Assembly: GCF_002754375.1 (NCBI RefSeq)
Contig: NZ_PEFF01000001.1
Span: 1,922,001 to 1,986,000 of the forward strand
Direction: 5' to 3'
Origin: Variovorax sp. 54
GTDB taxonomy: Bacteria; Pseudomonadota; Gammaproteobacteria; Burkholderiales; Burkholderiaceae_C
Length of the DNA: 64,000 nucleotides
The notes beneath the pieces were generated by a model. The model ran no database searches. It had not been told where the DNA came from and was given only the letters and a program-made list of their open reading frames with translations. A program made the position numbers and the translations under genes. Positions 9,152 to 20,170 of the stretch are shown here, piece by piece. Position 1 is the first letter of the stretch, and the number at the start of each line of letters is the position of its first letter.

Positions 9152-9937
9152 ATGCCGTCACGCACACGCTTCCACCCGCTCCTGTCGCGTCCGAACCGGG
9201 CCGCCCTCGTCCTCTGCGTCGCGCTCGCGGGGGCTGCCCTCACCCCGCCCGCCCACGCTTTCTGGGGCCTGATCGGCAAGGCGGCGGGCAAAGCTGCGAC
9301 GGCAGGAAAAGCGGCTGGCGTGGCGGGCAAAGGAGCGGCGGTCGGCGCGGGTGCAGTGGCGGCCGAAGGCGCGACGGGCGTGGCCGCCAAGGGCGCCATG
9401 GCGCTGGGCGACGACGCGGCGCATGCCGCTCAGGCGGGCTCGCGGGGCTTCGGCGGCGCGCATGAACTGAGCACCGTCAACGCCGCGCTGCCGCCCGAGG
9501 TCGCGGCCTACCTCGCCAAGCCGGCAAAGGACCTCACACCCAAAGACACGTCGTTCATGATGGACAGCTACCGACAGATGGTCGAACGCGCCGGCAAGAG
9601 CGGCGACTTCACCGCTGTCGAGCGTCTGCCGACCTCGGCGAACACCGCACGCACGCTGCCCGCAGAGCCCGTCAAGGCCGCCTCACCGCAGCCGGCGACC
9701 GCAGCAGCCACCGCATCGTCCGGCACCTCGGGCGTGCCCTTCCACGCGGTGCGCCTGCTGGCCCATGCCGCGCATGCGGGCAACAGGAGCGCGCAGGCCG
9801 AACTCGATCGTGTGTGCAGGGACGGCAGCGTGGCCTCGAGGCGCTTCTCGACGGAGACGCGCGCCACGCCGGAATTCAAGCAGGCCTGTGCGGACCGCAA
9901 GGCAGGCAGCGCAACGCGCACCGCCGCGGCCAGCTAG
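9152..9937 (+). CDS. Exported Gly/Ala-rich protein of unknown function
   Basis: A 261-residue protein I do not recognise. A Sec-type signal peptide is clear: R-rich start, hydrophobic core, then P-A-H-A before F-W-G-L. Residues about 40-100 form a highly repetitive glycine-alanine region with G-K-A-A spacing, resembling glycine-zipper membrane peptides. A mid-region (P-K-D-T-S-F-M-M-D-S-Y-R-Q-M-V-E) looks helical. The C-terminal L-A-H-A-A-H-A-G-N-R-S-A-Q-A-E-L-D motif resembles a single degenerate Sel1/TPR-like repeat. It is a lone plus-strand gene between two minus-strand units. No strong ribosome binding site is visible. Confidence 0.7.
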   Translation: MPSRTRFHPLLSRPNRAALVLCVALAGAALTPPAHAFWGLIGKAAGKAATAGKAAGVAGKGAAVGAGAVAAEGATGVAAKGAMALGDDAAHAAQAGSRGFGGAHELSTVNAALPPEVAAYLAKPAKDLTPKDTSFMMDSYRQMVERAGKSGDFTAVERLPTSANTARTLPAEPVKAASPQPATAAATASSGTSGVPFHAVRLLAHAAHAGNRSAQAELDRVCRDGSVASRRFSTETRATPEFKQACADRKAGSATRTAAAS

Positions 9938-9950
9938 AAAAACGAAGGCC

Positions 9951-10388
9951 TCAAGCCAGCGTCGCGAGCCGGCGGACCATGTCGGCCTCCGCCTGCGGCA
10001 GCAGCGCCTGCACGGCGGCCAGCCGCTCGGCCGGCGCCGTCCGCTGCACGGCGGCCCAGACCGACCCCGGGAAATGGCTGTCCCAGTCGAAGCGCGCGAT
10101 CACGTGCCAATGCAGGTGCGCCACCATGTTGCCGAGCGCGGCGATGTTGAGCTTGGTGGGCGCCAGCGCGTCGCGCAGGCTCTGCTCCACGCGCACGACA
10201 GCCTCCATGCACAGCACGCGGTCGGCCGCGTCGAGGTCGGAGAACTCCGCCGCATGGTCGCGCCACACCACGCGGTAGAAGGCCGGAAAGCCCTCTTCCT
10301 GCGCATGGATGACGCGCAGCTTCGCGCCTTCGAACACGAGGCGCCCGCCGGGCGCGTCGCACAGCGGGCAACCCGCCACCGCCGTCAT
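9951..10388 (-). CDS. HIT family nucleotide hydrolase/transferase
   Basis: A 145-residue histidine-triad protein with the active-site motif H-L-H-W-H-V-I-A-R-F near residues 93-102. C-P-L-C lies near the N-terminus, as in related zinc-binding HIT proteins. HIT enzymes cleave phosphoramidate or nucleotide-phosphate bonds; the physiological substrate is unknown. It lies 61 bases after the large oxidoreductase gene on the same strand and may share its transcript. Confidence 0.92.
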   Translation of the reverse strand: MTAVAGCPLCDAPGGRLVFEGAKLRVIHAQEEGFPAFYRVVWRDHAAEFSDLDAADRVLCMEAVVRVEQSLRDALAPTKLNIAALGNMVAHLHWHVIARFDWDSHFPGSVWAAVQRTAPAERLAAVQALLPQAEADMVRRLATLA

Positions 10389-10449
10389 TGAAATACCTCC
10401 GTGCTTCGCACTTCGGTGCGAGCTTGCTTGGGGCGGCCCGGCGCGGCGC

Positions 10450-13400
10450 TCATACGAGCACCCGCTCGATGCCGCCCTGGTTGGCAGCCGCCACGTACTT
10501 CGGCATCCAGTCGTCGCCGAGCAGCTTGTTGGCCATCTCGACCACGATGTAGTCGGCTTCGAGCAGGCCGTTGTTCAGGTCGTTGCCGTAGCGCGAGAGG
10601 CCTTGCAGGCAGCTCGGGCAGCTGGTGAGGATCTTCACGTTGTCGGTGGCGCCGACCTGGCCGGCATCGCGCAGCGCGGCCTCGCCCTTCTTCAGCTCTT
10701 CTTCCTTGCGGAAGCGGATCTGCGTCGAGATGTCCGGCCGCGACACGCCCAGCGTGCCCGACTCGCCGCAGCAGCGGTCGTTCTTGAGCACGTTGTCGCC
10801 GACCAGCGCCTTCACGGTCTTCATCGGGTCCTGCAGCTTCATCGGTGAATGGCAGGGGTCGTGGTACAGGTAGCCGCCACCGCCGGCATCGGCCAGGGTG
10901 ATGCCCTTTTCGAGCAGGTACTCGTGGATGTCGATGATCCGGCAGCCCGGGAAGATCTTGTCGAACTGGTAGCCCTGCAGCTGGTCGTAGCAGGTGCCGC
11001 AGCTCACCACCACCGTCTTGATGTCCAGGTAGTTGAGCGTGTTGGCGACGCGGTGGAAGAGCACGCGGTTGTCCGTGATCATCTTCTCGGCCTTGTCGAA
11101 CTGGCCGCTGCCGCGCTGCGGATAACCGCAGCACAGGTAGCCCGGCGGCAACACCGTCTGCACGCCCGCATGCCAGAGCATCGCCTGCGTGGCCAGGCCG
11201 ACCTGCGAGAACAGCCGCTCCGAACCGCAGCCCGGGAAGTAGAAGACCGCTTCGGTTTCCGAGGTGGTCGTCTTCGGGTCGCGAATGATCGGCACGTAGT
11301 CGGCATCCTCGATGTCGAGCAGCGCGCGCGCCGTCTTCTTCGGCAGGTTGCCCGGCATCTTCTTGTTGATGAAGTGGATCACCTGCTCCTTGATCGGCGC
11401 AGGCCCCAGCGTGGCCGGCGGCGCGCCGGTCTGCTTTTTCGCCAGGCCGCGCAGCAGGTCGTTCGCCATGCGCTGCGCCTTGAAGCCGATGCCCACCATG
11501 CCCGCGCGCACCGCCTTGATGGTCTGCGGATTGGTCGCGTTCAGGAAGAACATCGCGGCCGCGTTGCCGGGGCGGAAGCTCTTCTGACCCATCTTGCGCA
11601 GCAGGTTGCGCATGTTCATCGACACGTCGCCGAAGTCGATCTTCACGGGGCACGGCGTGAGGCACTTGTGGCACACGGTGCAGTGGTCGGCCACGTCCTC
11701 GAACTCTTCCCAGTGCTTGATGCTGATGCCGCGCCGCGTCTGCTCTTCGTAGAGGAAAGCCTCCACCAGCAGCGAAGTCGCGAGGATCTTGTTGCGCGGG
11801 CTGTACAGCAGGTTGGCGCGCGGCACGTGCGTGGCGCACACCGGCTTGCACTTGCCGCAGCGCAGGCAGTCCTTCACGCTGTCGGCAATGGCGCCGATGT
11901 CGCTCTGCTGCATGATCAGCGACTCGTGCCCCATGAGGCCGAAGCTCGGCGTGTAGGCGTTGGTCAGGTCGGCGTGCAGCGTCTGCGCCTGCCCCGCGGG
12001 CGCGCGCAGCAGCTTGCCCTTGTTGAAGCGGCCTTCGGGGTCGACCCGGGCCTTGTACTCGGTGAACGGGCGCAGCTCTTCGTCGCTGAGGAACTCGAGC
12101 TTCGTGATGCCGATGCCGTGCTCGCCCGAGATCACGCCGTCCAGGCTGCGTGCCAGCGCCATGATGCGCACCACCGCGGCATGCGCGGTCTGCAGCATCT
12201 CGTAGTTGTCGCTGTTGACGGGCAGGTTGGTGTGCACGTTGCCGTCGCCCGCGTGCATGTGCAGCGCGACCCACACGCGGCCCTTGAGCACCTGCTTGTG
12301 GATGGCGGTGCACTCGGCCAGGATCGGCCCGAACTCGGCGCCCGAAAAAATCTCCTGCAGCGGCTGGCGCAGCTGGGTCTTCCAGCTGGCGCGCAGCGTG
12401 TGGTCCTGCAGTTGGGGGAACAGCGCGTCGACGTTCTGCAGCCAGCCGGCCCACAGCGCACGCACCTCGTGCACCAGCGCCACGGCCTGCGCCACGCGGT
12501 CTTCCAGCAGCTCGGCCGCGGGAATCTCGTGCGCGTCGTCGGTCTTGCCCAGCGGCAGGTTGCCGCGCGTGAGGAACACTTCGAGCGCATCGGTGAGCGC
12601 CAGCTTATTCTGCAGCGACAGCTCGATGTTGATGCGTTCGATGCCGTCGCTGTACTCGGCCATGCGCGGCAGCGGGATCACCACGTCTTCGTTGATCTTG
12701 AAGGCGTTGGTGTGCTTGCTGATGGCGGCCGTGCGCTTGCGGTCGAGCCAGAATTTCTTGCGCGCCTCGGGGCTGATGGCAATGAAGCCTTCGCCGCTGC
12801 GCGAGTTGGCGATGCGCACCACTTCCGAGGTGACGCGCGCCACCGCATCGGCGTCGTCGCCCGCGATGTCGCCGAACAGCACCATCTTCGGCAGGCCGCC
12901 GTGCTTCTTCGACTTGGTGGCGTAGCCGACCGCCTTGAGGTAGCGGTCGTCCAGGTGCTCGAGGCCGGCCAGCAGCACGCCCGAGCGTTTCTGCTCGGCG
13001 AACATGAAGTCCTTGATCTCGACGATGCTGGGCACCGCGTCTTTCGCGTTGCCGAAGAATTCGAGGCACACGGTGCGCGTGTGCGCCGGCATCTTGTGCA
13101 CCACCCAGCGGCAGCTGGTGATGAGGCCGTCGCAGCCTTCTTTCTGGATGCCCGGCAGGCCCGAAAGGAACTTGTCGGTCACGTCCTTGCCCAGGCCTTC
13201 CTTGCGGAAGGTCTTGCCCGGAATGTCGAGGCGCTCGGTGCGCAGCGGGGTCTTGCCGTCGGCGGCGAAGTACTGCAGCTCGAACAGGGCGCTCTCGGCG
13301 TCGTGGATCTTGCCCAGGTTGTGGCCGATGCGGGTCACTTCGAGCCATTCGGCCTGCGGCGTGACCATGCGCCATGAGGCGAGGTTGTCGAGTGCCGTGC

Positions 13401-14328
13401 CCCAGAGCACGGCCTTCTTGCCGCCGGCGTTCATGGCGACGTTGCCGCCGACGCACGAGGCCTCGGCGGAGGTCGGGTCGACCGCGAACACGAAGCCCGC
13501 ACGCTCAGCCGCGTCGGCCACGCGCTGCGTGACCACGCCGGCCTCGGTCCAGATGGTGGGCACGGGGTGGTCGAGGCCGGGCATCGAGATGTGCTCGACC
13601 TCGGTCATGGCCTCGAGCTTCTCGGTGTTGATGACCACGCTCTTCCACGTGAGCGGAATGGCGCCGCCGGTGTAGCCGGTGCCACCGCCGCGCGGAATGA
13701 TGGTCAGGCCCAGCTCGATGCAGCCCTTGACCAGCAAGGCCATCTCGACCTCGGTGTCGGGGCACAGCACGACGAAGGGGTACTCGACGCGCCAGTCGGT
13801 GGCGTCGGTCACGTGCGACACGCGCGAAAGGCCGTCGAACTTGATGTTGTCCTTGGCCGTGAGCCGGCGCAGCACGCGCGTGGCCTTGCGGCGCAGGGCG
13901 GAGACTTCGCGGAAGGTGTCGTCGAAGGCGGCGACGGCCTGGCTGACGAGCCCGGTGAGCTCACCCACCAACTGGTCGCGCGGCAGGTCGCTGTCGGGGG
14001 TGCGGCGCTTCTGCACTTCGCCCAGGCGGTGGCGCAGGGCATCGACCAGCTGGCCGCGGCGGCGCGGGTTGTCCAGCAGGTCGTCGACGAGGTAGGGGTT
14101 GCGCTGCACGACCCAGATGTCGCCCAGCACCTCGTAGAGCATGCGCGCCGATCGGCCGGTGCGGCGCTCGGCACGCAGGGTCTGGAGCAGGTCCCAGCCG
14201 CGTTCGCCCAGCAGGCGAAGCACGATCTCCCGGTCGGAGAAGCTGGTGTAGTTGTACGGGATCTCGCGCAGTCGTACAGGCTCTGCGGCCTGTGACAACA
14301 GCGTATTCAACGCGGTCGGAGCATTCAT
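10450..14328 (-). CDS. DUF3683 FAD-linked oxidase with Fe-S and CCG domains (D-2-hydroxyacid dehydrogenase-like)
   Basis: A 1292-residue fusion enzyme. A DUF3683 region spans about residues 20-200. Next is a PCMH-type FAD-binding domain with [11 protein letters not shown] near 215, then an FAD-linked oxidase C-terminal domain with H-M-H-A-G-D-G-N. Two 4Fe-4S clusters follow: [11 protein letters not shown] near 819 and [11 protein letters not shown] near 884. Two CCG cysteine-rich modules close the protein ([17 protein letters not shown]). This merges GlcD/Dld-type and GlcF-type functions, so oxidation of a D-2-hydroxyacid with electrons passed to quinone is expected; the substrate is not known. 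The ATG at 14328 fits the conserved N-terminus although its ribosome binding site is weak. Confidence 0.92.
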   Translation of the reverse strand: MNAPTALNTLLSQAAEPVRLREIPYNYTSFSDREIVLRLLGERGWDLLQTLRAERRTGRSARMLYEVLGDIWVVQRNPYLVDDLLDNPRRRGQLVDALRHRLGEVQKRRTPDSDLPRDQLVGELTGLVSQAVAAFDDTFREVSALRRKATRVLRRLTAKDNIKFDGLSRVSHVTDATDWRVEYPFVVLCPDTEVEMALLVKGCIELGLTIIPRGGGTGYTGGAIPLTWKSVVINTEKLEAMTEVEHISMPGLDHPVPTIWTEAGVVTQRVADAAERAGFVFAVDPTSAEASCVGGNVAMNAGGKKAVLWGTALDNLASWRMVTPQAEWLEVTRIGHNLGKIHDAESALFELQYFAADGKTPLRTERLDIPGKTFRKEGLGKDVTDKFLSGLPGIQKEGCDGLITSCRWVVHKMPAHTRTVCLEFFGNAKDAVPSIVEIKDFMFAEQKRSGVLLAGLEHLDDRYLKAVGYATKSKKHGGLPKMVLFGDIAGDDADAVARVTSEVVRIANSRSGEGFIAISPEARKKFWLDRKRTAAISKHTNAFKINEDVVIPLPRMAEYSDGIERINIELSLQNKLALTDALEVFLTRGNLPLGKTDDAHEIPAAELLEDRVAQAVALVHEVRALWAGWLQNVDALFPQLQDHTLRASWKTQLRQPLQEIFSGAEFGPILAECTAIHKQVLKGRVWVALHMHAGDGNVHTNLPVNSDNYEMLQTAHAAVVRIMALARSLDGVISGEHGIGITKLEFLSDEELRPFTEYKARVDPEGRFNKGKLLRAPAGQAQTLHADLTNAYTPSFGLMGHESLIMQQSDIGAIADSVKDCLRCGKCKPVCATHVPRANLLYSPRNKILATSLLVEAFLYEEQTRRGISIKHWEEFEDVADHCTVCHKCLTPCPVKIDFGDVSMNMRNLLRKMGQKSFRPGNAAAMFFLNATNPQTIKAVRAGMVGIGFKAQRMANDLLRGLAKKQTGAPPATLGPAPIKEQVIHFINKKMPGNLPKKTARALLDIEDADYVPIIRDPKTTTSETEAVFYFPGCGSERLFSQVGLATQAMLWHAGVQTVLPPGYLCCGYPQRGSGQFDKAEKMITDNRVLFHRVANTLNYLDIKTVVVSCGTCYDQLQGYQFDKIFPGCRIIDIHEYLLEKGITLADAGGGGYLYHDPCHSPMKLQDPMKTVKALVGDNVLKNDRCCGESGTLGVSRPDISTQIRFRKEEELKKGEAALRDAGQVGATDNVKILTSCPSCLQGLSRYGNDLNNGLLEADYIVVEMANKLLGDDWMPKYVAAANQGGIERVLV

Positions 14329-14480
14329 CGGGTGGGGCCCTTGGCCAGGCGCTGCGCGCCCATGTAGCCGGGGGGTGGATTTTAGGGCAGGCCTTGGGGT
14401 CTTTGCCCTTCCCGTTCCGCTATTCCCTATGGCAGGCCCGATGCCTGCCGTGGCGCGGGGGCCGCCGGCCCTCACCCCTG

Positions 14481-14501
14481 CCCTCTCCCGGAGGGAGAGG
14501 G
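14481..14501. repeat. Short perfect palindrome (REP-like)
   Basis: Arms CCCTCTCCC (14481-14489) and GGGAGAGGG (14493-14501) flank the three-base loop GGA. It lies 15 bases past the serA stop, between serA and the oxidoreductase gene. No T-tract follows on the serA strand, so a plain intrinsic terminator is unlikely. Sequences of this form are common dispersed intergenic palindromes in GC-rich bacteria. Confidence 0.6.
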
Positions 14502-14515
14502 AGAAAGACAGGGGC

Positions 14516-15748
14516 TTAGAACAGCACCCGGCTGCGGATCGTCCCGTTCACCTTGGCCAGCTTTTCCAGCGCCAGGTCGGACGAGGCAGCGTCGATGTCC
14601 ATCACGACGTAGCCGACCTTCTCGTTCGTCTGCAGGAACTGCGAGGAGATGTTGATGTTGTTGTCCGAGAAGATCTTGTTGATCTCGGACAGCACGCCCG
14701 GCACGTTGCGGTGGATGTGCAGCAGGCGGTGCTTGCCCGGGTGCGCCGGCAGCGCCACCTCGGGGAAGTTGACCGACGAGGTCGAAGTGCCGTTGTCGCT
14801 GTACTTGACCAGCTTCTCGGCCACTTCCAGCCCGATGTTGGCCTGGGCTTCCATGGTCGAACCGCCGATGTGCGGCGTGAGGATCACGTTGTCCAGCCCG
14901 CGCAGCGGCGACTGGAACTCGTCCTTGTTGCTGCGCGGCTCCACCGGGAACACGTCGATCGCGGCGCCCAACAGCTTCTTGCTCTTCAGGGCCTCGGCCA
15001 GCGCGTCGATCTCGACCACGGTGCCGCGCGAGGCGTTGATCAGGATCGACCCCGGCTTCATGGCGGCGATCTCGGCGGCGCCGATCATCCATTGGGTGGC
15101 TTGCGTCTCGGGCACGTGCAGGGTCACGATGTCGCTCTGGGCCAGCAGCTGGTGCAGCTCGCGCACCTGGCGGGCGTTGCCCAGCGGCAGCTTGGTGACC
15201 ACGTCGAAGAAGGCCACATGCATGCCCAACGCCTCGGCCAGCACCGACAGCTGCGCGCCGATGGAGCCGTAGCCCACGATGCCCAGCGTCTTGCCGCGGA
15301 TTTCGAAGGCGTTTTCGGCCGACTTGAGCCAGCCGCCGCGGTGCGCCACGGCGCTCTTCTCGGGCACGCCGCGCAGCAGCAGGATGGCTTCGGCCAGCAC
15401 CAGCTCGGCCACCGAGCGGGTGTTGGAATACGGGGCGTTGAACACGGCCACGCCGTGTTCGCGGGCGGCTTCGAGGTCGACCTGGTTGGTGCCGATGCAG
15501 AAGCACCCGGCCGCCACCAGCTTGTGCGCGGCGGCGAACACCTCGGCCGTCAGCTGGGTGCGCGAGCGGATGCCCACGAAGTGCACGTCGGCGATCTTGG
15601 CCTTGAGTTCGGCGTCGGGCAACGCACCCGGCAGCGACTCGATGTTGGTGTAGCCGGCGGCGCGCAGCACCTCCACGGCCGAGGGGTGGATGCCCTCGAG
15701 CAAAAGGAACTTGATCCTGCTTTTGTCGAGGGAGGTTTTGCTGCTCAT
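14516..15748 (-). CDS. serA: D-3-phosphoglycerate dehydrogenase
   Basis: First enzyme of serine biosynthesis: NAD-dependent oxidation of 3-phosphoglycerate. It has 410 residues, matching the short E. coli-type SerA with a C-terminal ACT domain (about 338-410). The Rossmann motif G-I-V-G-Y-G-S-I-G lies near residue 156. The 2-hydroxyacid dehydrogenase signature and catalytic H in P-H-I-G-G-S-T follow. The start was set at M-S-S-K-T-S because upstream in-frame sequence is not protein-like. The ACT domain suggests serine feedback control, as is known for the E. coli enzyme. Confidence 0.96.
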   Translation of the reverse strand: MSSKTSLDKSRIKFLLLEGIHPSAVEVLRAAGYTNIESLPGALPDAELKAKIADVHFVGIRSRTQLTAEVFAAAHKLVAAGCFCIGTNQVDLEAAREHGVAVFNAPYSNTRSVAELVLAEAILLLRGVPEKSAVAHRGGWLKSAENAFEIRGKTLGIVGYGSIGAQLSVLAEALGMHVAFFDVVTKLPLGNARQVRELHQLLAQSDIVTLHVPETQATQWMIGAAEIAAMKPGSILINASRGTVVEIDALAEALKSKKLLGAAIDVFPVEPRSNKDEFQSPLRGLDNVILTPHIGGSTMEAQANIGLEVAEKLVKYSDNGTSTSSVNFPEVALPAHPGKHRLLHIHRNVPGVLSEINKIFSDNNINISSQFLQTNEKVGYVVMDIDAASSDLALEKLAKVNGTIRSRVLF

Positions 15749-15908
15749 GACGTACTCGAGGAGGCCCCGGCCATGGCGACAAGCTAGGCCAAAAAAGGGG
15801 AGGGCGATGCTAGCATGGTGCAGCGCAGCATGTGCCCCGCAACCCGCGCCGGGCTTGGCGCCAAAGGGGTTTCCCCGATTGGAATAGCCCCCGGGTCCGT
15901 GCCCCAAT

Positions 15909-15926
15909 GTGACGCGGCTGTGTCAC
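15909..15926. promoter_or_regulatory. Inverted repeat upstream of ugpB
   Basis: GTGAC (15909-15913) and GTCAC (15922-15926) are separated by eight bases, about 50 bases before the ugpB ATG. This is in operator range within the 227-base serA-ugpB divergent spacer. It does not match a Pho box well. No regulator can be named. Confidence 0.3.
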
Positions 15927-15975
15927 GCACATGCCCTAGCATTCGCGCTTTCCATTTTTTCCCCGAGGAGACTTC

Positions 15976-17286
15976 ATGCGATTCAAGACGCTCGCGTTGG
16001 CATCGGCGCTGGCCGCCACGCTGTTCAATGCAGCCCAGGCCCAGACCGAGATCCAGTGGTGGCATTCCATGACCGCCGTCAACAACGAGTGGGTCAACGA
16101 CCTGGCCAAGCAGTTCAACGAGAGCCAGAAGGACTACAAGATCGTCCCCACCTTCAAGGGCACGTACGACGAATCCATGACGGCCTCCATCGCGGCCTTC
16201 CGTTCGGGCAACGCACCGCACATCCTGCAGGTGTTCGAGGTGGGCACCGCCACCATGATGGCCAGCAAGGGCGCCGTCATTCCGGTCGGCCAGGTCATGA
16301 AGGACGCGGGCGAGAAGTTCGACCCGGCCGCCTACATCCCCGCCGTGGCCGGTTACTACACCGCCCCCAACGGCCAGATGCTGAGCTTCCCGTTCAACAG
16401 CTCGACCACCATCTTCTATTTCAACAAGGACGCCTTCAAGGCCGCCGGCCTGCCCACCGACAAGGCACCCTCGACCTGGCCCGAAGTGGTCGCGGCAGCC
16501 GCCAAGCTCAAGGCGAGCGGTCACAAGTGCCCGTTCACCACCGCCTGGCAGAACTGGACGCAGGTCGAGAGCTTCTCGGCCTGGCACAACGTGGAGTTCG
16601 CCAGCAAGGCCAACGGCCTGCAGGGCCTGGACGCGCGCCTGAAGGTGAATTCGCCGCTGCACCAGCGCCACATCGAGAACCTGGCCAGCATGTCCAAGCA
16701 GGGCCTGTTCATCTACAAGGGCCGCGGCAACGTGCCTGAAGCCTCGTTCGTGTCGGGCGAGTGCGCCATGATCAACACGTCGTCGGGCTTCTACGGCAAC
16801 GTGGCCAAGAACGCCAAGTTCGCCTACGGCCTGGCCCCCCTGCCCTACTACCCGGACGTGCCGGGCGCACCGCAGAACACCGTGATCGGCGGCGCCAGCC
16901 TGTGGGTCATGTCGGGCAAAAAGGCCGCCGAGTACAAGGGCGTGGCCAAGTTCTTCAGCTTCATCTCGACGCCTGAAGTGCAGTCCGCCAGCCACAAGCG
17001 CACCGGCTACCTGCCGGTGACCACCGCCTCGTACAAGCTCACCGAAGAGTCGGGTTTCTACAAGCAGAACCCCGGCACCGACGTGGCCGTGACGCAGATG
17101 ATCCGCAAGGTCACCGACAAGAGCCGCGGCATCCGCCTGGGCAACTACGTGCAGATCCGCGCCATCGAGGACGAAGAGCTCGAACAGGTCTGGGGCGGCA
17201 AGAAGACGGCCAAGGAAGCCCTCGACGCCATCGTGACCCGCGGCAACGAGCAGCTGGAACGCTTCCAAAAGGCGAACAAAAGCTAA
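15976..17286 (+). CDS. ugpB: sn-Glycerol-3-phosphate ABC transporter, periplasmic binding protein
   Basis: A 436-residue extracellular solute-binding protein (family 1). A signal peptide ends A-A-Q-A-Q, and the mature protein starts T-E-I-Q-W-W-H-S-M, the UgpB-typical opening. It delivers glycerol-3-phosphate and glycerophosphodiesters to the UgpAEC permease. GAGGAG sits 8 bases before the ATG. It is the first gene of ugpBAEC-ugpQ. A terminator-like hairpin follows its stop, which would leave ugpB more abundant than the downstream genes. Confidence 0.95.
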   Translation: MRFKTLALASALAATLFNAAQAQTEIQWWHSMTAVNNEWVNDLAKQFNESQKDYKIVPTFKGTYDESMTASIAAFRSGNAPHILQVFEVGTATMMASKGAVIPVGQVMKDAGEKFDPAAYIPAVAGYYTAPNGQMLSFPFNSSTTIFYFNKDAFKAAGLPTDKAPSTWPEVVAAAAKLKASGHKCPFTTAWQNWTQVESFSAWHNVEFASKANGLQGLDARLKVNSPLHQRHIENLASMSKQGLFIYKGRGNVPEASFVSGECAMINTSSGFYGNVAKNAKFAYGLAPLPYYPDVPGAPQNTVIGGASLWVMSGKKAAEYKGVAKFFSFISTPEVQSASHKRTGYLPVTTASYKLTEESGFYKQNPGTDVAVTQMIRKVTDKSRGIRLGNYVQIRAIEDEELEQVWGGKKTAKEALDAIVTRGNEQLERFQKANKS

Positions 17287-17323
17287 CGATTGAAGATCCG
17301 GGCTCCGTGTCCGGCTAATATCG

Positions 17324-17371
17324 CCCGCCCCCGCACGCCCTTGTTCCAGGGCGCGCCGGGCGGGATTTTTT
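17324..17371 (+). terminator. Attenuating intrinsic terminator between ugpB and ugpA
   Basis: Arm CCCGCCC (17324-17330) pairs with GGGCGGG (17358-17364). An inner CGCCC/GGGCG stem supports it, and TTTTTT follows at 17366-17371. It ends 13 bases before the ugpA ATG, inside the operon. Partial termination would lower permease relative to binding-protein mRNA. Confidence 0.65.
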
Positions 17372-17384
17372 ATGTAGAGGCTTC

Positions 17385-18266
17385 ATGGAAAAACGCGTTT
17401 TCTTTCGCTCGGGCTGGTTGCCCTGGCTGCTGTTGACACCGCAGATGGCGGTGATCCTCGTGTTTTTCTTCTGGCCGGCCGGCCAGGCGCTGTTGCAGTC
17501 GTTGCAGCAGCAGGACGCGTTCGGCACGTCGGTCGAGTTCGTCGGGCTCGACAACTTCCGCCAGCTCTTCAACGACCCGGCCTATGGCGAGTCGTTCAAG
17601 ACCACCGCGCTGTTCTCGGTGCTGGTGGCGGGCATCGGCATCAGCCTGTCGCTGATGCTGGCCGTGTTCGCCGACCGCATCACCCGCGGCGGCATGTTCT
17701 ACAAGACCATGCTGATCCTGCCGTACGCCGTGGCGCCCGCCGTGGCGGCCGTGCTGTGGGTCTTCATGTTCTCGCCCTCGCTGGGCGTGGTGGCCTATGC
17801 CCTGGGCAAGATCGGCATCAACTGGAACCACCTGCTCGACTCGGGCCACGCCATGACGCTGATCGTGATGGCCTCGGTGTGGAAGCAGATTTCGTACAAC
17901 TTCCTGTTCTTCCTGGCCGGCCTGCAGTCGATTCCGAAGTCGCTGATCGAGGCCGCGGCCATCGACGGCGCGCGCCCATGGCGCCGCTTCTGGACCGTGC
18001 AGTTCCCGCTGCTGTCGCCCACCACCTTCTTCCTGCTGGTGATCAACGTGGTCTACGCCTTCTTCGACACCTTCGCGATCGTCGATGCGGCCACGCAGGG
18101 CGGTCCGGGCAAGGACACGACCATCCTGGTCTACAAGGTCTACCACGACGGTTTCAAGGGCCTGGACCTCGGCGGTTCGGCCGCGCAGTCGGTGGTGCTG
18201 ATGGTGATCGTGGTGGCGCTGACGGTCATCCAGTTCCGCTACGTCGAGAAGAAGGTGCAGTACTGA
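17385..18266 (+). CDS. ugpA: sn-Glycerol-3-phosphate ABC transporter permease
   Basis: A 293-residue inner-membrane permease of the binding-protein-dependent (MalF-like) type with six transmembrane segments. The cytoplasmic EAA loop reads [15 protein letters not shown] near residue 190 and docks onto UgpC. It forms the heteromeric channel with UgpE. Its stop codon overlaps the ATG of a 15-codon reading frame that runs into the ugpE start. Confidence 0.95.
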   Translation: MEKRVFFRSGWLPWLLLTPQMAVILVFFFWPAGQALLQSLQQQDAFGTSVEFVGLDNFRQLFNDPAYGESFKTTALFSVLVAGIGISLSLMLAVFADRITRGGMFYKTMLILPYAVAPAVAAVLWVFMFSPSLGVVAYALGKIGINWNHLLDSGHAMTLIVMASVWKQISYNFLFFLAGLQSIPKSLIEAAAIDGARPWRRFWTVQFPLLSPTTFFLLVINVVYAFFDTFAIVDAATQGGPGKDTTILVYKVYHDGFKGLDLGGSAAQSVVLMVIVVALTVIQFRYVEKKVQY

Positions 18267-18313
18267 TGAAGCAACAAGAACAAATAAAACTGGGCGGAGC
18301 GCAGCATGGTTGA
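18266..18313 (+). other. 15-codon reading frame bridging ugpA and ugpE
   Basis: A short frame starts at ATG 18266, overlapping the ugpA stop (TGATG). It encodes [15 protein letters not shown] and stops eight bases inside ugpE. Its first codons are A-rich (CAA, GAA, ATA, AAA), unlike the surrounding GC-rich genes. It may serve translational coupling or be chance; there is no independent support. Confidence 0.3.
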
Positions 18314-19157
18314 GAAACGCGGCACGCAGGGCATCCTGGCCCACGTCATCATGATCCTGGGCGTGTTCATCGTCGCCTTCCCGCTCTACCTGGCGTTCGT
18401 GGCGTCCACGCACACGGCCCAGGAGATCGTGCAGGCGCCGATGCCCCTGACACCCGGCTCGAACATCGTCGACAGCTACAAGGGCGCGCTCTTCGGGCGC
18501 GAGAACAGCGCGGGCTCCAACGCCCCGGTGGCGCACATGATGTGGGTGAGCTTCGTGACGGCCATGGTCATCGCCATCGGCAAGATCACCATCTCGCTGC
18601 TGTCGGCCTTCGCCATCGTGTATTTCCGCTTCCCGTTCAAGAAGATCTGCTTCTGGGCGATCTTCGTGACGCTGATGCTGCCGGTGGAGGTGCGCATCCT
18701 GCCCACCTACAAGGTGCTGTCCGACCTGAACATGCTGAACACCTACGCGGGCCTCACGGTGCCGCTGATTGCGTCGGCCACGGCGACCTTCCTGTTCCGC
18801 CAGTTCTTCCTCACGGTGCCCGACGAACTCACCGAAGCGTCGCGCATGGACGGCGCGAGCCCCATGCGCTTCTTCTTCGACGTGCTGCTGCCGCTGTCGA
18901 AGACCTCGATCGCGGCGCTGTTCGTGATCCAGTTCATCTACGGCTGGAACCAGTACCTGTGGCCGCTGCTCGCGACCACGAGCGAAGACATGTACCCCGT
19001 GGTGGTCGGCATCAAGCGAATGATTGCCGGCGGCGACGGACAGAACGAATGGAACGTCGTGATGGCCACCGCCATCCTGGCGATGCTGCCGCCCGCGCTG
19101 GTGGTGATCCTGATGCAAAAGTGGTTCGTCAAGGGCCTCGTGGACACTGAAAAATAA
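18306..19157 (+). CDS. ugpE: sn-Glycerol-3-phosphate ABC transporter permease
   Basis: A 283-residue MalG-like permease with six transmembrane segments and an EAA loop ([13 protein letters not shown]) near residue 180. It pairs with UgpA. GCGGAG lies about eight bases before the ATG. Three bases separate its stop from ugpC, so the genes are translated as a unit. Confidence 0.95.
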   Translation: MVEKRGTQGILAHVIMILGVFIVAFPLYLAFVASTHTAQEIVQAPMPLTPGSNIVDSYKGALFGRENSAGSNAPVAHMMWVSFVTAMVIAIGKITISLLSAFAIVYFRFPFKKICFWAIFVTLMLPVEVRILPTYKVLSDLNMLNTYAGLTVPLIASATATFLFRQFFLTVPDELTEASRMDGASPMRFFFDVLLPLSKTSIAALFVIQFIYGWNQYLWPLLATTSEDMYPVVVGIKRMIAGGDGQNEWNVVMATAILAMLPPALVVILMQKWFVKGLVDTEK

Positions 19158-19159
19158 CT

Positions 19160-20167
<1,008 letters not shown>

Positions 20168-20170
20168 GCG

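Noticed and set aside
14481..14501. Intrinsic terminator for serA
   Set aside because: The palindrome is perfect, but no T-tract follows on the serA strand, so it is listed as a repeat instead.
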